Below, piece after piece: positions 1-8,821 of a stretch of 64,000 nucleotides of DNA (position 1 is its first letter; each line of letters starts with the position of its first letter). This DNA is from Cryobacterium sp. Y11. Lineage in GTDB: Bacteria > Actinomycetota > Actinomycetes > Actinomycetales > Microbacteriaceae. The stretch lies in assembly GCF_002929535.1 (NCBI RefSeq), contig NZ_PJJO01000060.1:62001-126000 (forward strand). The letters are read 5' to 3'. The notes beneath the pieces were generated by a model that saw only the letters and a list, made by a program, of their open reading frames with translations, had not been told where the DNA came from and did no database searches. The translations under genes and the position numbers were made by a program.

Positions 1-60
1 TTGTCGGCGTTGGATGAAGTGCCGACTCCTGAGACCAGGAAGTGTCATCATCGACGGCGT

Positions 61-141
61 TCATTTAGATCATAATCACATACGTGATTTTTTACTACAC
101 TTTTGTGAAACGACTTCAGGCTATGTTACGTCATATGACGT
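61..141. promoter_or_regulatory. AT-rich regulatory region with two palindromes at the left edge
   Basis: The stretch left of ptsH holds no convincing gene. It contains two perfect palindromes: AATCAC-ATAC-GTGATT at 74-89 and ACGTCATATGACGT at 128-141. On the minus strand a TATGAT box lies next to the first palindrome (complement of 69-74). This is the arrangement expected for a repressor operator in the promoter of a minus-strand gene lying beyond the left edge. The regulator is unknown and the promoter assignment is inference. Confidence 0.35.
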
Positions 142-212
142 CTGCGGCGGAAGCCAGCGCAAGCGTGCCCACGAGCATCGCCGACCGACCAATCACAGAC
201 ACCCCCGTGGGC

Positions 213-479
213 CTAGTCCGTACGACCGAGCAACTCCACGAGCTCGTCGAGGATCACATCGGAACCGTCGCCACTCGCTTCGATCACCACGTCTTCGCCG
301 CACATCACGCCCAGGGATATCACTCCCAGGATGCTTGCGGCGTTGGCGGTCTTATCGCCCCTGCTGACGGTGACCGCAACGCCACTGCGCGTGACAGCCT
401 TGGTGAACAGGGAAGCGGGACGCGCATGCAGACCGTGTTCGGAGGCCACGCGTACAGTTCTTTGACTCAAAATTTCCAT
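213..479 (-). CDS. ptsH: HPr phosphocarrier protein of the sugar PTS
   Basis: This 88-residue protein is a full-length HPr. HPr accepts phosphate from PTS enzyme I and passes it to sugar-specific EIIA domains in the cytoplasm. The active-site motif GLHARPAS places the phospho-accepting histidine at residue 18. The regulatory-serine region reads AASILGVISLG, with the serine at about residue 49. No enzyme I or EII gene is visible in the window. The gene follows pdhC on the same strand, 66 bp downstream, but the gap holds two strong palindromes, so it may have its own promoter. The ATG at 479 gives the family's normal N-terminus; no clear ribosome-binding site was seen at normal spacing. Confidence 0.95.
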   Translation of the reverse strand: MEILSQRTVRVASEHGLHARPASLFTKAVTRSGVAVTVSRGDKTANAASILGVISLGVMCGEDVVIEASGDGSDVILDELVELLGRTD

Positions 480-490
480 CCATTCGCTTG

Positions 491-532
491 TTCTCCCCTG
501 GGAGAAAGAATACGTTTTCTCCGATCGGAGAA
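491..532. promoter_or_regulatory. Tandem palindromes TTCTCC-N4-GGAGAA upstream of ptsH
   Basis: Two perfect 16-bp palindromes, TTCTCC-CCTG-GGAGAA at 491-506 and TTCTCC-GATC-GGAGAA at 517-532, lie with centres 26 bp apart between the pdhC stop and the ptsH start. Identical arms with different centres suggest binding sites for a dimeric regulator on the ptsH promoter. They could also fold as RNA hairpins in the pdh read-through transcript. The cognate regulator is not known to me. Confidence 0.5.
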
Positions 533-545
533 ATTACCGGGCTAC

Positions 546-1850
546 TCAGGAAACGGTGCCACCCAGCAGTCGCTGTGGATTGGAAACGATCTCTTTGAGG
601 GTAGCGAGAAAACGAGCAGCGTCTCCACCATCGGCTACTCGATGATCGACGGTGATACCCACAATGCAGGTAAGCCTCGCTCCAAACGAGCCATCCGCCA
701 CGACGATCCGGTCTTTCACCGCTCCAGCAGACAGCGCCGTCGCCTGCGGCGGCGTCAACAGCGCGTTGAAGGAATCCACCCCGAATCCACCCAGATTGGA
801 GAAGACACTGGTACCGCCGGTGAGCTGTGACGCGTCAGTTTTACCCCCCCGCGCGCTCACGATGGCCTCCTTGATCTGCGCTACCAGGTCGGCGAGCGGG
901 AGGGCATCAGGATTTCGCAACACGGGCGCCAGAAGTCCATTCGGCGCATCGATGGCGAGCGCGATGCCGATGTCGACATTGGGCACCGCACCATCAGCCG
1001 TCCAAAAGGCATTCAGCTGCGAATGCTCGCGGAGGGCGAGCGCCTGCGCCCGAACCAGAAGGGCCGTCCAACTGGCCCCGCCAAGATCCGTCTTGCGCAC
1101 TCGCGCCAGACTCGACAGCTCGAGCTCCAGAAATGCGGTGAACTGCGGTACCAACGCCGAGGCCGTCATGACGCGGGCGACCTGCTGCCGCGTGCGTCGA
1201 CGGCGGCCAGCGGCCGCATCGAGCGGCACCACGGATGCAGATGCAGGTGCAGGTGCAGGTGCAGCCTCCGCGGTTGCCGCGACCTCCGCCGCAACCGGCG
1301 AATGGCCAGCGGCGCGAACGACAGCACCGTCAACATCCGCTACCCGAATCGTGCCCCAGGGGCCGGTGGGAGTGATCGTCGCCAAGTTGAGGCCGTGTTC
1401 CTGCGCCACGACTCGCGCCAGAGGCACGGCGGGAAGCCAGCCATCGACGACGGGAACGACGGCGGCCGGGACCGGGATAGGCGCCACGCTGACGGCCACC
1501 AGCGGCTCGGGCTCCGCTGGAGCGACGGTCGCCGGTTTGACCGGTCGGGCCGGCTCGACGTAGGCGTCGGGAACCGGCTCGTCGAAAACGCCCCCGAGCA
1601 GGTCATCGGCGTCAGTCGTGATCATGCCGATGGCCACTCCCACCTTGATCACATCGTTTTCAAAAGCCATGATCCTGGCAAGGGTTCCGTCGAAGGGTGA
1701 CTCGACCTCCATGTCGACCTTGTCGGTCGCCACTTCACAAATTGCCTCGCCGGCCTTGACGAAGTCTCCCTCGTTTTTGAGCCAGGCGACCATGGTTCCC
1801 TCCTCCATGGTCATGGACATTTTGGGCATGGTCAGTGGCAGGTCGGCCAT
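546..1850 (-). CDS. pdhC: Dihydrolipoamide acyltransferase (E2) of a 2-oxoacid/acetoin dehydrogenase complex
   Basis: E2 core enzyme of 434 residues that moves the acyl group from E1 onto CoA through a swinging lipoyl arm. Residues 1-75 form one lipoyl domain with the lipoylated lysine at 44 (TDKVDMEVESP). An Ala/Pro/Val-rich linker follows, then a peripheral-subunit-binding domain. The C-terminal catalytic domain carries the HxxxDG motif as DHRVADGG. I placed the start at ATG 1850, which gives the standard MADLPLTMPKMS N-terminus. It lies one base from the pdhB stop, so the genes are translationally linked. No E3 gene is nearby, so the complex presumably uses a shared dihydrolipoamide dehydrogenase encoded elsewhere. 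Confidence 0.93.
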   Translation of the reverse strand: MADLPLTMPKMSMTMEEGTMVAWLKNEGDFVKAGEAICEVATDKVDMEVESPFDGTLARIMAFENDVIKVGVAIGMITTDADDLLGGVFDEPVPDAYVEPARPVKPATVAPAEPEPLVAVSVAPIPVPAAVVPVVDGWLPAVPLARVVAQEHGLNLATITPTGPWGTIRVADVDGAVVRAAGHSPVAAEVAATAEAAPAPAPASASVVPLDAAAGRRRRTRQQVARVMTASALVPQFTAFLELELSSLARVRKTDLGGASWTALLVRAQALALREHSQLNAFWTADGAVPNVDIGIALAIDAPNGLLAPVLRNPDALPLADLVAQIKEAIVSARGGKTDASQLTGGTSVFSNLGGFGVDSFNALLTPPQATALSAGAVKDRIVVADGSFGARLTCIVGITVDHRVADGGDAARFLATLKEIVSNPQRLLGGTVS

Positions 1851-1851
1851 C

Positions 1852-2877
1852 TCACCACTCCCGAACGAGGTCGGTGGCAGCCCGCACGATATCTTCGACC
1901 TGCGGCACCGCAGCACGTTCGAGCTTCGGAGCGTAAGGAATGGGAACGTCCAGGCCGGCCAGGCGCTTGATCGGAGCACGCAGGTGCGTAAAGGCGTCGG
2001 ACTCGGCGATGATCGCCGAGATTTCCGACATGAACCCGAGCGTGCGCACGGCTTCCTGCACGAGAAGCACGCGACCGGTGGCCTTGACCGTGCGCAAAAT
2101 AGTGTCGGTGTCGAGCGGCTTCAATGTGCGCGGGTCGACGACCATCGCACTGATGCCGATTTTGGCCAACTCTTCAGCTGCTTCCATGGATCGACTGACC
2201 TCGACACCGGTAGCAATGATGGTGAGGTCAGTGCCTTCACGGCGCACAGCGGCAACACCGAGGGGAATGCGGGCGCTCCCGACGCTGACGTTACCGGTGG
2301 TCTTGTAGAGGAGCTTGTGCTCCAGAAACATCACCGGGTTCGGATCGTCGATGGCAGCCAGCAACAGTCCCTTGGCGTCATCCGCCGTGGCAGGCATGAC
2401 AACCTTGAGGCCCGGAACATGCACGAACCAGGCCTCTAAACTCTGCGAGTGTTGGGCAGCCGCACCCGTTCCGGATCCGCCCGGTGCACGAATAACCATG
2501 GGCACGTTGACTGCACCACCGAGCATGAAGTGGATCTTTGCCGCTTGGTTGGCAATCTGGTCCATGGCCTGAGCCGTGAAGTCTGAGAATTGAATCTCGA
2601 CGATCGGGCGCATACCCGTCATGGCAGCGCCGACACCGAGCCCGACGATTCCCAGTTCGCTGATCGTCGTGTCCCGGACTCGGTCAGTGCCGACCGTGTG
2701 CATAAGATCCCCGGTCACGCCGAAGGCGCCACCATAAGTTCCGACGTCTTCACCCATAAGGAAAACTGCTGGATCTGCGGCCATAGCCAGGGCCAGCGCT
2801 TCGCGAATTGCTTCAGCGTAGGTCATAACCGTGGTTTCAACTGCGGCAAATGTTGATTGTGTGAGAGTCATGGCCAT
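1852..2877 (-). CDS. pdhB: E1 beta subunit, thiamine-diphosphate-dependent 2-oxoacid/acetoin dehydrogenase
   Basis: Beta subunit of the heterotetrameric E1 component, 341 residues. The N-terminal pyrimidine-binding domain shows the typical [12 protein letters not shown] and [12 protein letters not shown] signatures. The C-terminal transketolase-like domain includes [16 protein letters not shown]. Its ATG overlaps the pdhA stop as TAATG, so E1 alpha and beta should be translated together in equal amounts. An ATG two codons later (2871) is also possible. Similarity to AcoB-type subunits means that pyruvate, acetoin or branched-chain oxoacids are all possible substrates; sequence alone does not decide. 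Confidence 0.93.
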   Translation of the reverse strand: MAMTLTQSTFAAVETTVMTYAEAIREALALAMAADPAVFLMGEDVGTYGGAFGVTGDLMHTVGTDRVRDTTISELGIVGLGVGAAMTGMRPIVEIQFSDFTAQAMDQIANQAAKIHFMLGGAVNVPMVIRAPGGSGTGAAAQHSQSLEAWFVHVPGLKVVMPATADDAKGLLLAAIDDPNPVMFLEHKLLYKTTGNVSVGSARIPLGVAAVRREGTDLTIIATGVEVSRSMEAAEELAKIGISAMVVDPRTLKPLDTDTILRTVKATGRVLLVQEAVRTLGFMSEISAIIAESDAFTHLRAPIKRLAGLDVPIPYAPKLERAAVPQVEDIVRAATDLVREW

Positions 2878-3848
2878 TACCTCGCGTATACGGCGGAGAG
2901 CAGGTCATCCGCGGTGGCATCGGGAGCAGCATTGGCACGCTGAACGGCCGTGCGCAGCTCGGTTCGAACGTTGTTGCGGATTGCTTCGAGGTCGTCCTCG
3001 GTTAGCGTGCCGGCCGCCAGAACGACGTCCTCGAATTTGGGAATGGGATCGCGCAGGCGCCATTCTTCAATCTCCTCGCGCGTACGGTAGAGGTTCTTGT
3101 CAGACTTCGAGTGCCCCCTCCAGCGGTACGTCTTGGCCTCGATAAACGTGGGGCCGCCACCGGCCCGCGCCCGGTCGACTGCCTCCTGGGTTGCTTCGTA
3201 GACGGCCTGAATGTCATTGCCGTCGACAGTCACTCCGGGTATGCCGTAACCCTTGGCGCGATCCGACAGTTTCTCCAGGTTAAACGCCTTGTCAGCGGGC
3301 ATCGACATACCGTACATGTTGTTCTCGCACAGGAAGACCACCGGAAGCTGCCACATGGCCGCCAGAACGACGCCTTCGTGCCAGGCTCCCTCGCCCATCG
3401 CGCCATCACCGTGGAACGATACGGCGACCTGCTTGGTTCCACGCATTTTCGCGGACAGCGCCGCACCGGCAGCGATCGGAATGCCGCCAGCGACGATGCC
3501 ATTGGCGCCGAGGTTTCCCGTGGCGGTATCAGCGATGTGCATTGAACCACCACGCCCGCGGCAATAGCCGGTTTCCTTCGCGAGGAGTTCGGCCATCATG
3601 CGCTCCATATCGGCGCCCTTGGCAATGCAGTGTCCGTGTCCCCGGTGAGTCGAGGTGATGTAGTCATCGATATTGAGCGCAAGGCAGGCAGCGGTCGGAA
3701 CTGCTTCCTGTCCGATTGAGAGGTGCATTGTGCCATGCATGAGTCCACGACCGTAGAGGTCTTCCACCGCTTCTTCGAAGCGACGAATCTTCCACATTGT
3801 GCGAAGTACGGACACAGACAGTTCAGGATCAACGGCGATCTGTTTCAT
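2877..3848 (-). CDS. pdhA: E1 alpha subunit, thiamine-diphosphate-dependent 2-oxoacid/acetoin dehydrogenase
   Basis: Alpha subunit of E1, 323 residues, which binds thiamine diphosphate with the beta subunit and decarboxylates the substrate. The cofactor motif [13 protein letters not shown]...NN is present ([14 protein letters not shown], then CENNMYGMS), as is the phosphorylation-loop-like [10 protein letters not shown]. The segment [19 protein letters not shown] resembles acetoin dehydrogenase alpha subunits more than classic PDH. The start at ATG 3848 ([11 protein letters not shown]) fits the family; an upstream extension to 3995 lacks family-like sequence. It is the first gene of the pdhABC operon. 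The name pdhA is used for convenience; acoA is the alternative. Confidence 0.92.
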   Translation of the reverse strand: MKQIAVDPELSVSVLRTMWKIRRFEEAVEDLYGRGLMHGTMHLSIGQEAVPTAACLALNIDDYITSTHRGHGHCIAKGADMERMMAELLAKETGYCRGRGGSMHIADTATGNLGANGIVAGGIPIAAGAALSAKMRGTKQVAVSFHGDGAMGEGAWHEGVVLAAMWQLPVVFLCENNMYGMSMPADKAFNLEKLSDRAKGYGIPGVTVDGNDIQAVYEATQEAVDRARAGGGPTFIEAKTYRWRGHSKSDKNLYRTREEIEEWRLRDPIPKFEDVVLAAGTLTEDDLEAIRNNVRTELRTAVQRANAAPDATADDLLSAVYAR

Positions 3849-3881
3849 GGAGCGCGCCCTTCCAGAGCGATTGGTAGGAAC

Positions 3882-3986
3882 CTTGGTACACCAAGAGCAC
3901 CCACAACTGTGGCTCCGTAAATGAAGGACGCGCACCTTTGTGAGTAGCATATTCACGTTTGTGCCAAGTATGCACGTATGTTCACG
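3882..3986. promoter_or_regulatory. pdhA upstream region with palindromes and a direct repeat
   Basis: The 181-bp gap before pdhA holds short palindromes CTTGG-TACA-CCAAG (3882-3895) and CCACA-AC-TGTGG (3901-3912). It also holds a direct repeat, CATATTCACG at 3948-3957 and TATGTTCACG at 3977-3986. The 8-mer CACGTATG (3973-3980) occurs on the other strand inside the palindrome at 74-89. These are candidate operator elements for the pdh promoter, which I could not place with confidence. Confidence 0.3.
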
Positions 3987-4029
3987 GACGCGCAAGTCGT
4001 GAAAAGCTACCCAGGTGGGTCGTTAAGTG

Positions 4030-5232
4030 TTACAGGGCGACGGCCGGGTCCGCCGCGGTGCGGGCGTGCAGGAGCACCGTCGCGATAGCCGCCATCCCCT
4101 CGCCACGCCCCGTGAAACCCAGCGAGTCTGTTGTCGTGGCAGCAATACTGACGGTGGCGTTGAGAATGTGACTCAGCAGCGATTCCGATTCGAGCCGGCG
4201 AGGCGCGAACTTTGGTGCATTCCCCACCAACTGAACGGAGACGTTGCCGACGACAAATCCCGCATCCTTGACTAGCGCCAGCGTCTCTCTCAAGAACACT
4301 TCACCACGTGCACCTGCCAACCGTGGTTCCGCTGTCCCGAACACGCTGCCCAAATCACCTAGTCGCACCGCGGAAAGCATCGCGTCACAGATCGCGTGGC
4401 AGACGACATCGCCGTCACTGTGACCGTTCAACCCCGCCACACCGGGCCAAAACAGCCCGCCCAACCACATAGGAGTTTCATCGTCGTAGGCGTGGGCATC
4501 CGTTCCTGTGCCCACGCGGATACCCGCCGCGGCGGATCCACTGAATAACTGTTCGGCGCGGCGCAACTCCCAAGCGGTAGTGATCTTGAAGGCCAAGGAA
4601 TCGCCGGCTATAACCGAAACAGCGTAGCCAGCCGCAGCGACGAGAGCTGAATCGTCAGTGAACTCACACTCTGCCAATGCGTGGGCACGCACCAACTCGT
4701 CACGTGGAAACCCCTGCGGGGTCTGGACGGCAGTGAGAATTGAACGATCCACAGTCTCAACGACGAGGCCAAATTCATCGATGCGCTTGATCGTGTCCGC
4801 GACCGGGAGTCCCGGGACGACCGCCGCCTTAGTACGCGCCACCTCTGCGGCTATGGAATCGAAAACCAAGCTCGGGGTGAGTGGCCGTGCGGCGTCATGA
4901 ACGAGAACGATCTTAACAGATGGCGCCAATTCCGACAGTGCAGCAGCAACCGACTGTTGGCGCGTCGAACCGCCGACGACGACGGTGACCGAGTTTCCGA
5001 CATTTCCCGGAACAGACCGTGCGAGCTCGATGGCCAGGGGCACAAACGATTGGGGAACGGTCACAATTATTTGCGGCGATTCACGCATTCCAAAAACAGC
5101 CTCGAGAGCGTGCGCCAGAGTGGGGCGGCCCGCCAAGTGCACGAACGCCTTGGGCTCAGCACGCCCGAGGCGCGTGCCATTTCCAGCACCCAGAACGATA
5201 ACCGCAATCTGGGGTAGGTCAGGTTTACTCAT
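4030..5232 (-). CDS. ispDF: Bifunctional IspD-IspF (MEP isoprenoid pathway)
   Basis: Fusion of two non-consecutive MEP-pathway enzymes, 400 residues. The N-terminal half (about 1-235) is IspD, 2-C-methyl-D-erythritol 4-phosphate cytidylyltransferase, with the nucleotide-binding loop LGAGNGTRLG followed by PKAF. The C-terminal half (about 238-395) is IspF, 2-C-methyl-D-erythritol 2,4-cyclodiphosphate synthase, with metal ligands in GTDAHAY and HSDGDVVCHA and the terminal GFTGRGEGMA motif. Such fusions are known in several bacteria, while many actinobacteria keep ispD and ispF as separate neighbours. It lies 153 bp downstream of carD on the same strand, the conserved actinobacterial carD-ispD-ispF order. 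Confidence 0.95.
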   Translation of the reverse strand: MSKPDLPQIAVIVLGAGNGTRLGRAEPKAFVHLAGRPTLAHALEAVFGMRESPQIIVTVPQSFVPLAIELARSVPGNVGNSVTVVVGGSTRQQSVAAALSELAPSVKIVLVHDAARPLTPSLVFDSIAAEVARTKAAVVPGLPVADTIKRIDEFGLVVETVDRSILTAVQTPQGFPRDELVRAHALAECEFTDDSALVAAAGYAVSVIAGDSLAFKITTAWELRRAEQLFSGSAAAGIRVGTGTDAHAYDDETPMWLGGLFWPGVAGLNGHSDGDVVCHAICDAMLSAVRLGDLGSVFGTAEPRLAGARGEVFLRETLALVKDAGFVVGNVSVQLVGNAPKFAPRRLESESLLSHILNATVSIAATTTDSLGFTGRGEGMAAIATVLLHARTAADPAVAL

Positions 5233-5385
5233 AAGTTATTAGAATCTCCGAGAAACCAAAGCATCGGGTGGTTGCTGTGCAGTTTCATACCTTGGAGAGG
5301 CTACTTCATCCAAACCTCGAACGCACAGCCACAGGCAAGTTGACAGGTCGATGAGCCAACGACCGACAAGAGAGACGGGGGGAGG

Positions 5386-5868
5386 CTAGGAAGCCAGGAC
5401 CTCGTCAAGAACGGTGGACGCCTTCTCCTCGTCGGTTTTTTCGGCCAGGGCGAGCTCGCTGATCAGAATCTGCCGAGCCTTCGCCAACATGCGTTTCTCA
5501 CCGGCCGAAAGGCCGCGGTCCTGATCGCGACGCCACAGGTCACGCACGACCTCGGACACCTTGATGACATCGCCGGAAGCGAGCTTCTCGAGGTTGGCCT
5601 TGTACCGGCGGGACCAATTGGTGGGCTCTTCGGTGAATGGCGCCCGTAAGACCTCAAAAACGCGGTCAAGACCCTCTTGGCCAATCACGTCGCGCACACC
5701 GACGAGGTCGACGTTTTCAGCCGGAACCTCGATGGTGAGATCACCCTGAGTGACGTTGAGCTTGAGGTACAGCTTCTCTTCACCTTTGATGATGCGAGTT
5801 TTCACCTCGGTGATCGTTGCAGCTCCGTGGTGGGGATACACGACGGTTTCGCCAACCTCAAACAGCAT
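5386..5868 (-). CDS. carD: CarD family RNA-polymerase-binding transcription regulator
   Basis: CarD stabilises the RNA polymerase open complex by binding the beta subunit and the upstream edge of the bubble. The 160-residue product has the N-terminal RNAP-interaction domain ([17 protein letters not shown]) and a helical DNA-binding C-terminal domain with the conserved tryptophans near [17 protein letters not shown]. The start at ATG 5868 matches the family exactly; a longer frame to 5970 adds unrelated residues. It is followed by ispDF, as in mycobacteria, and is divergent from the lipoprotein gene starting at 6045. Confidence 0.96.
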   Translation of the reverse strand: MLFEVGETVVYPHHGAATITEVKTRIIKGEEKLYLKLNVTQGDLTIEVPAENVDLVGVRDVIGQEGLDRVFEVLRAPFTEEPTNWSRRYKANLEKLASGDVIKVSEVVRDLWRRDQDRGLSAGEKRMLAKARQILISELALAEKTDEEKASTVLDEVLAS

Positions 5869-6044
5869 GGATGTGATCCCTTCAGCGATTCCTAGGGTAC
5901 CACAGAGGCAAGGTGCTATCCTTGCGCGCCCCCGCGAGGCGGGCTGTGCGACATTTATATCCCCGAGCACGCCGCTAAGCTAGTGACAAAGCGAATTCTG
6001 CAGTGCCGGCCATCCGTCGTGCGCTGCTTCGGTATGGAGGTCTT

Positions 6045-6590
6045 GTGAGAGCGCGCATCGCTGCATCCGTTGTATTGGCGGCCGGCATATTGTTGGGCAC
6101 GAGCGCGTGCGGATTCTTCGCACCGCAGGCCACCCTCATTCAGTACAACGCGAGCGACGGCGTCAGCGGCGATGTCGGCGATCTCGACATTCGGAACGGC
6201 TTGCTGCTGTCGACCGATGGCGAATTGGGCAACCTGGTCGTGTCGGTCGTGAACCACTCAGACTCCGCGCAGAGCCTGTTGGTGCAATACCAGTCGAGCA
6301 CCGGCGCGGTGTCGCACGACGTCACCGTTGAACCATCGTCGACCATCACGATCGGTACCGAAGGCGCCCCGTCCGTGATTTTCGAGGATATGGACAGCCA
6401 GCCGGGCGCGTTGTTCCCGGTGTTCTTCCAATACGGTGAAGAGACGGGCATAGAACTGCTGCTCCCGATACTCACCGGCAGCCAGGACGCGTACTCGAGC
6501 CTGTTGCCGACTCTCGCACCCACCGAGACACCGACTGCGACTCCAACTCCAACCGCGACACCAACGCCGTCGACAACGCCCTCCGCGTAG
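6045..6590 (+). CDS. Secreted lipoprotein of unknown function
   Basis: Predicted lipoprotein of 181 residues with a signal peptide ending in the lipobox LGTSAC, so the mature protein should be acylated at that cysteine and anchored outside the membrane. The rest has no domain I recognise. It looks like a beta-rich extracellular domain followed by a Thr/Pro linker (TPTATPTPTATPTP) at the C-terminus. I chose GTG 6045 because GGAGG lies just upstream at 6036-6040; an in-frame GTG at 6003 is the alternative. It is divergent from carD and ends in front of a strong hairpin. Small lipoproteins at this place are common in actinobacteria, but the role is unknown. Confidence 0.8.
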   Translation: MRARIAASVVLAAGILLGTSACGFFAPQATLIQYNASDGVSGDVGDLDIRNGLLLSTDGELGNLVVSVVNHSDSAQSLLVQYQSSTGAVSHDVTVEPSSTITIGTEGAPSVIFEDMDSQPGALFPVFFQYGEETGIELLLPILTGSQDAYSSLLPTLAPTETPTATPTPTATPTPSTTPSA

Positions 6591-6604
6591 TCTAGAGACA
6601 CAGT

Positions 6605-6663
6605 CCAGAGACACAGTTCAGGCCGCCGTTCCCCCGGGACGGCGGCCTGAACTGTGTCTCTGG
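6605..6663. terminator. Perfect 25-bp hairpin between convergent genes
   Basis: Two perfectly complementary 25-nt arms (6605-6629 and 6639-6663) enclose a 9-nt loop. The hairpin sits between the convergent lipoprotein gene and regX3, so it probably terminates both. There is no T-run, so it may also act mainly as an RNA 3'-end stabiliser. The element AGAGACACAGT occurs twice on the left side (6595-6605 and 6607-6617). Confidence 0.75.
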
Positions 6664-6751
6664 AGGCTGACCGAGGTGACCGGAACGATGCCGCTGGCGG
6701 CAACATCCGTTTCTCTGCGCAATCAGCGACCGAGCAGAGCCTCAGCCGGCG

Positions 6752-7435
6752 TTACGCCTCGAACCGGTAGCCAAGGCCGCGCACGGTGACGAGCATGGCC
6801 GGGTCGGATGGCGCAGCTTCAATGCGCGAGCGGATGCGCTTGATGTGCACGTCGAGCGTTTTGGTGTCACCGAAGTAGTCTGTACCCCAGACTCGGTCGA
6901 TCAGCTGGCCGCGGGTGAGCACTCGGCCGGCATTGCGCAGGAGAAACTCAAGAAGTTCAAATTCCTTCAGCGGCATATTCACGAGCTCGCCGGAGACCGT
7001 GACGGCGTGCCGTTCGACATCCATGCGCACGGTGCCGGCGGCGAGCATCGTGTCATCGTCGGCGGCACCCTGATCGTCGTGGCGGCGCAGCACCGCCCGA
7101 ATGCGGGCCACCAACTCGCGGGTCGAATACGGCTTGGTGACGTAGTCGTCGGCGCCGAGTTCTAACCCAACCACGATGTCAATCTCGGAGTCTTTGGCCG
7201 TGAGCATGATGATCGGCACCGTAGACCTGGTGCGAATCTCTCGGCACACCTCGGTGCCGGGGATGCCGGGCAGCATGAGGTCAAGCAAAATCAGGTCGGT
7301 ACCGTTCTGGTCGAATTCGCTGATCGCGGTCGGCCCATCTTCGGCCACGACGACCTCATACCCCTCTCGTTCGAGCAGGAAGCTCAACGGCTCGCTCAGC
7401 GCGCTTTCGTCTTCAACCAGAAGGATGCGTGTCAT
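6752..7435 (-). CDS. regX3: RegX3-like OmpR-family response regulator
   Basis: Response regulator of 227 residues. The receiver domain has the acidic pocket (VEDES), the phospho-accepting Asp52 in LILLDLMLPG, and the conserved Lys in VTKPY. The C-terminal winged helix (about 130-225) ends with VRGLGYRFEA. Its ATG overlaps the senX3 stop as ATGA, so kinase and regulator are translated together. With phoU, gpmA and pst genes nearby this is the phosphate-starvation regulator SenX3-RegX3. It is the natural candidate for binding the GTTCACC-type repeats before phoU and pstS. Confidence 0.93.
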   Translation of the reverse strand: MTRILLVEDESALSEPLSFLLEREGYEVVVAEDGPTAISEFDQNGTDLILLDLMLPGIPGTEVCREIRTRSTVPIIMLTAKDSEIDIVVGLELGADDYVTKPYSTRELVARIRAVLRRHDDQGAADDDTMLAAGTVRMDVERHAVTVSGELVNMPLKEFELLEFLLRNAGRVLTRGQLIDRVWGTDYFGDTKTLDVHIKRIRSRIEAAPSDPAMLVTVRGLGYRFEA

Positions 7436-8637
7436 GGTGTATCTCCTGCGGTCGCGTGAGCGACCGATCGCGATTCGGTCGAGCGTGATTTGGTCTGGCG
7501 GGGTTCGGTGATCGGTTGTGCTGCCTCGGGAAGGCGAATGGTGAACGTCGATCCGCTACCGGGTTGAGACCAGACGCGGATGTCGCCGCCGTGATTTTGC
7601 ACGACGTGTTTCACAATCGACAAACCGAGGCCGGTGCCGCCGGTGTGTCTCGAGCGCGCCTGATCGACCCGGAAGAAGCGTTCGAAGACGCGGTCGAGGT
7701 CGGCTTCCTGAATGCCAACGCCCTGATCGGTCACGGTGATCTCGACGATGCCCTTCTGCAGACGAACCCCCACGCCGACCCGCGACCCCTCCGCGGAGTA
7801 GTTCACCGCGTTGGCCACGAGGTTGTGCACGGCGACGATGAGCAGAGCTTCGTCACCGAAAACTCTGGCGCCGGATTTCTTACCGCCAACGATGGTGATG
7901 TGCTCGGCCTCAGCAACGACGCGGCTCTGATCGATAGCCGCGGCGACGATGTCGTCAACGCTGAGGTTCTCGGGTTCGGCGAGAGCGTCCTGCGCCTGCA
8001 GCCGGGACAGTTCGATAATCTCCTGGGTTAGGCGACCGAGTCGAGCCGACTCCGTCGTTAACCGGTTGGCGAAGCGGCGAACCTGCGCCGGTTCATCCGC
8101 TGCCTGATCGAGAGCCTCGGCGAGCAGACCCACCGACGCGATGGGGGTTTTCAGTTCGTGACTGATATTGGCGACGAAGTCGCGGCGCACTTCGTCGAGA
8201 CGGAAGGCCTCGGTGCGGTCCTCGGCCAGAAGCAGCACGTAGCGGGTACCGAGCCGAGCCAGCCGTACCCGAAAACGCATGCTCGCGTCGCCGAACGGGC
8301 CACGGGACAGCACGAGGTCTTCACTGATTGGCTCCCCGCTGCTGCGCACCCTGCGGGCGAGTTCGAGCAGTTCCGGGTGTACCAACTGCTGATTCCAGAC
8401 CAGGCCGAGGGTGAGTGCGCCCGGGCTGGTCTTGATCACGTTGTTTGACGGGTCAAGCACGACGCCGGCGGTTTCGAGGGCATCGAGCACCTGGTCAATG
8501 CCATCGGGCACGGCCGGGTTGACTACCTCGGAGGCGCGACGCCCGTGCCGCTCGGCAACGTGCAGCAGCGTGACGAAACCAGCGCCGACGCCGAGGCCGA
8601 GTGCCAGTGACAACAACACCAGCCACGTCGATTCCAT
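7432..8637 (-). CDS. senX3: SenX3-like sensor histidine kinase
   Basis: Membrane sensor kinase of 401 residues. An N-terminal hydrophobic segment (about 4-26) is followed by a PAS-like region (about 45-145). The HisKA domain has His160 in NISHELKTP, and the ATPase domain has N (NLVANAVNYS), G1 (DQGVGI), F (FERFFR) and G2 (GGTGLGLS) boxes. In mycobacteria SenX3 signals phosphate limitation through PstSCAB/PhoU to RegX3. The gene is divergent from phoU, with a shared 184-bp promoter region carrying a PHO-box-like repeat. Confidence 0.93.
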   Translation of the reverse strand: MESTWLVLLSLALGLGVGAGFVTLLHVAERHGRRASEVVNPAVPDGIDQVLDALETAGVVLDPSNNVIKTSPGALTLGLVWNQQLVHPELLELARRVRSSGEPISEDLVLSRGPFGDASMRFRVRLARLGTRYVLLLAEDRTEAFRLDEVRRDFVANISHELKTPIASVGLLAEALDQAADEPAQVRRFANRLTTESARLGRLTQEIIELSRLQAQDALAEPENLSVDDIVAAAIDQSRVVAEAEHITIVGGKKSGARVFGDEALLIVAVHNLVANAVNYSAEGSRVGVGVRLQKGIVEITVTDQGVGIQEADLDRVFERFFRVDQARSRHTGGTGLGLSIVKHVVQNHGGDIRVWSQPGSGSTFTIRLPEAAQPITEPRQTKSRSTESRSVAHATAGDTP

Positions 8638-8710
8638 AACCTACAGATTACTGACACTCTGGGCCTATTGTTCACAGCGGATGCCGCCCGCGACCTGTAC
8701 TTTAGAAAGT

Positions 8711-8743
8711 GTTCAAGACCGCGGCACCTGCCGTTAACCTTAA
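8711..8743 (+). promoter_or_regulatory. Candidate PHO box before phoU
   Basis: Three consecutive 11-bp units, GTTCAAGACCG, CGGCACCTGCC and GTTAACCTTAA, lie in the senX3-phoU divergent region. Their first seven bases approximate GTTCACC, the direct-repeat unit described for actinobacterial PHO boxes. The same 11-bp register occurs before pstS (18391-18412). Binding by RegX3 is inference. Confidence 0.5.
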
Positions 8744-8821
8744 TCCGGCATTCTTGATCGGAGGCCAAGGTGCGTCTCACAGGTCCGTGCGTGCCCGCGC
8801 GGCAGGAAAGGACCACACAGC

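Noticed and set aside
14..830. Plus-strand frames overlapping ptsH and the end of pdhC
   Set aside because: They are antisense to well-supported genes and have no protein-like features.
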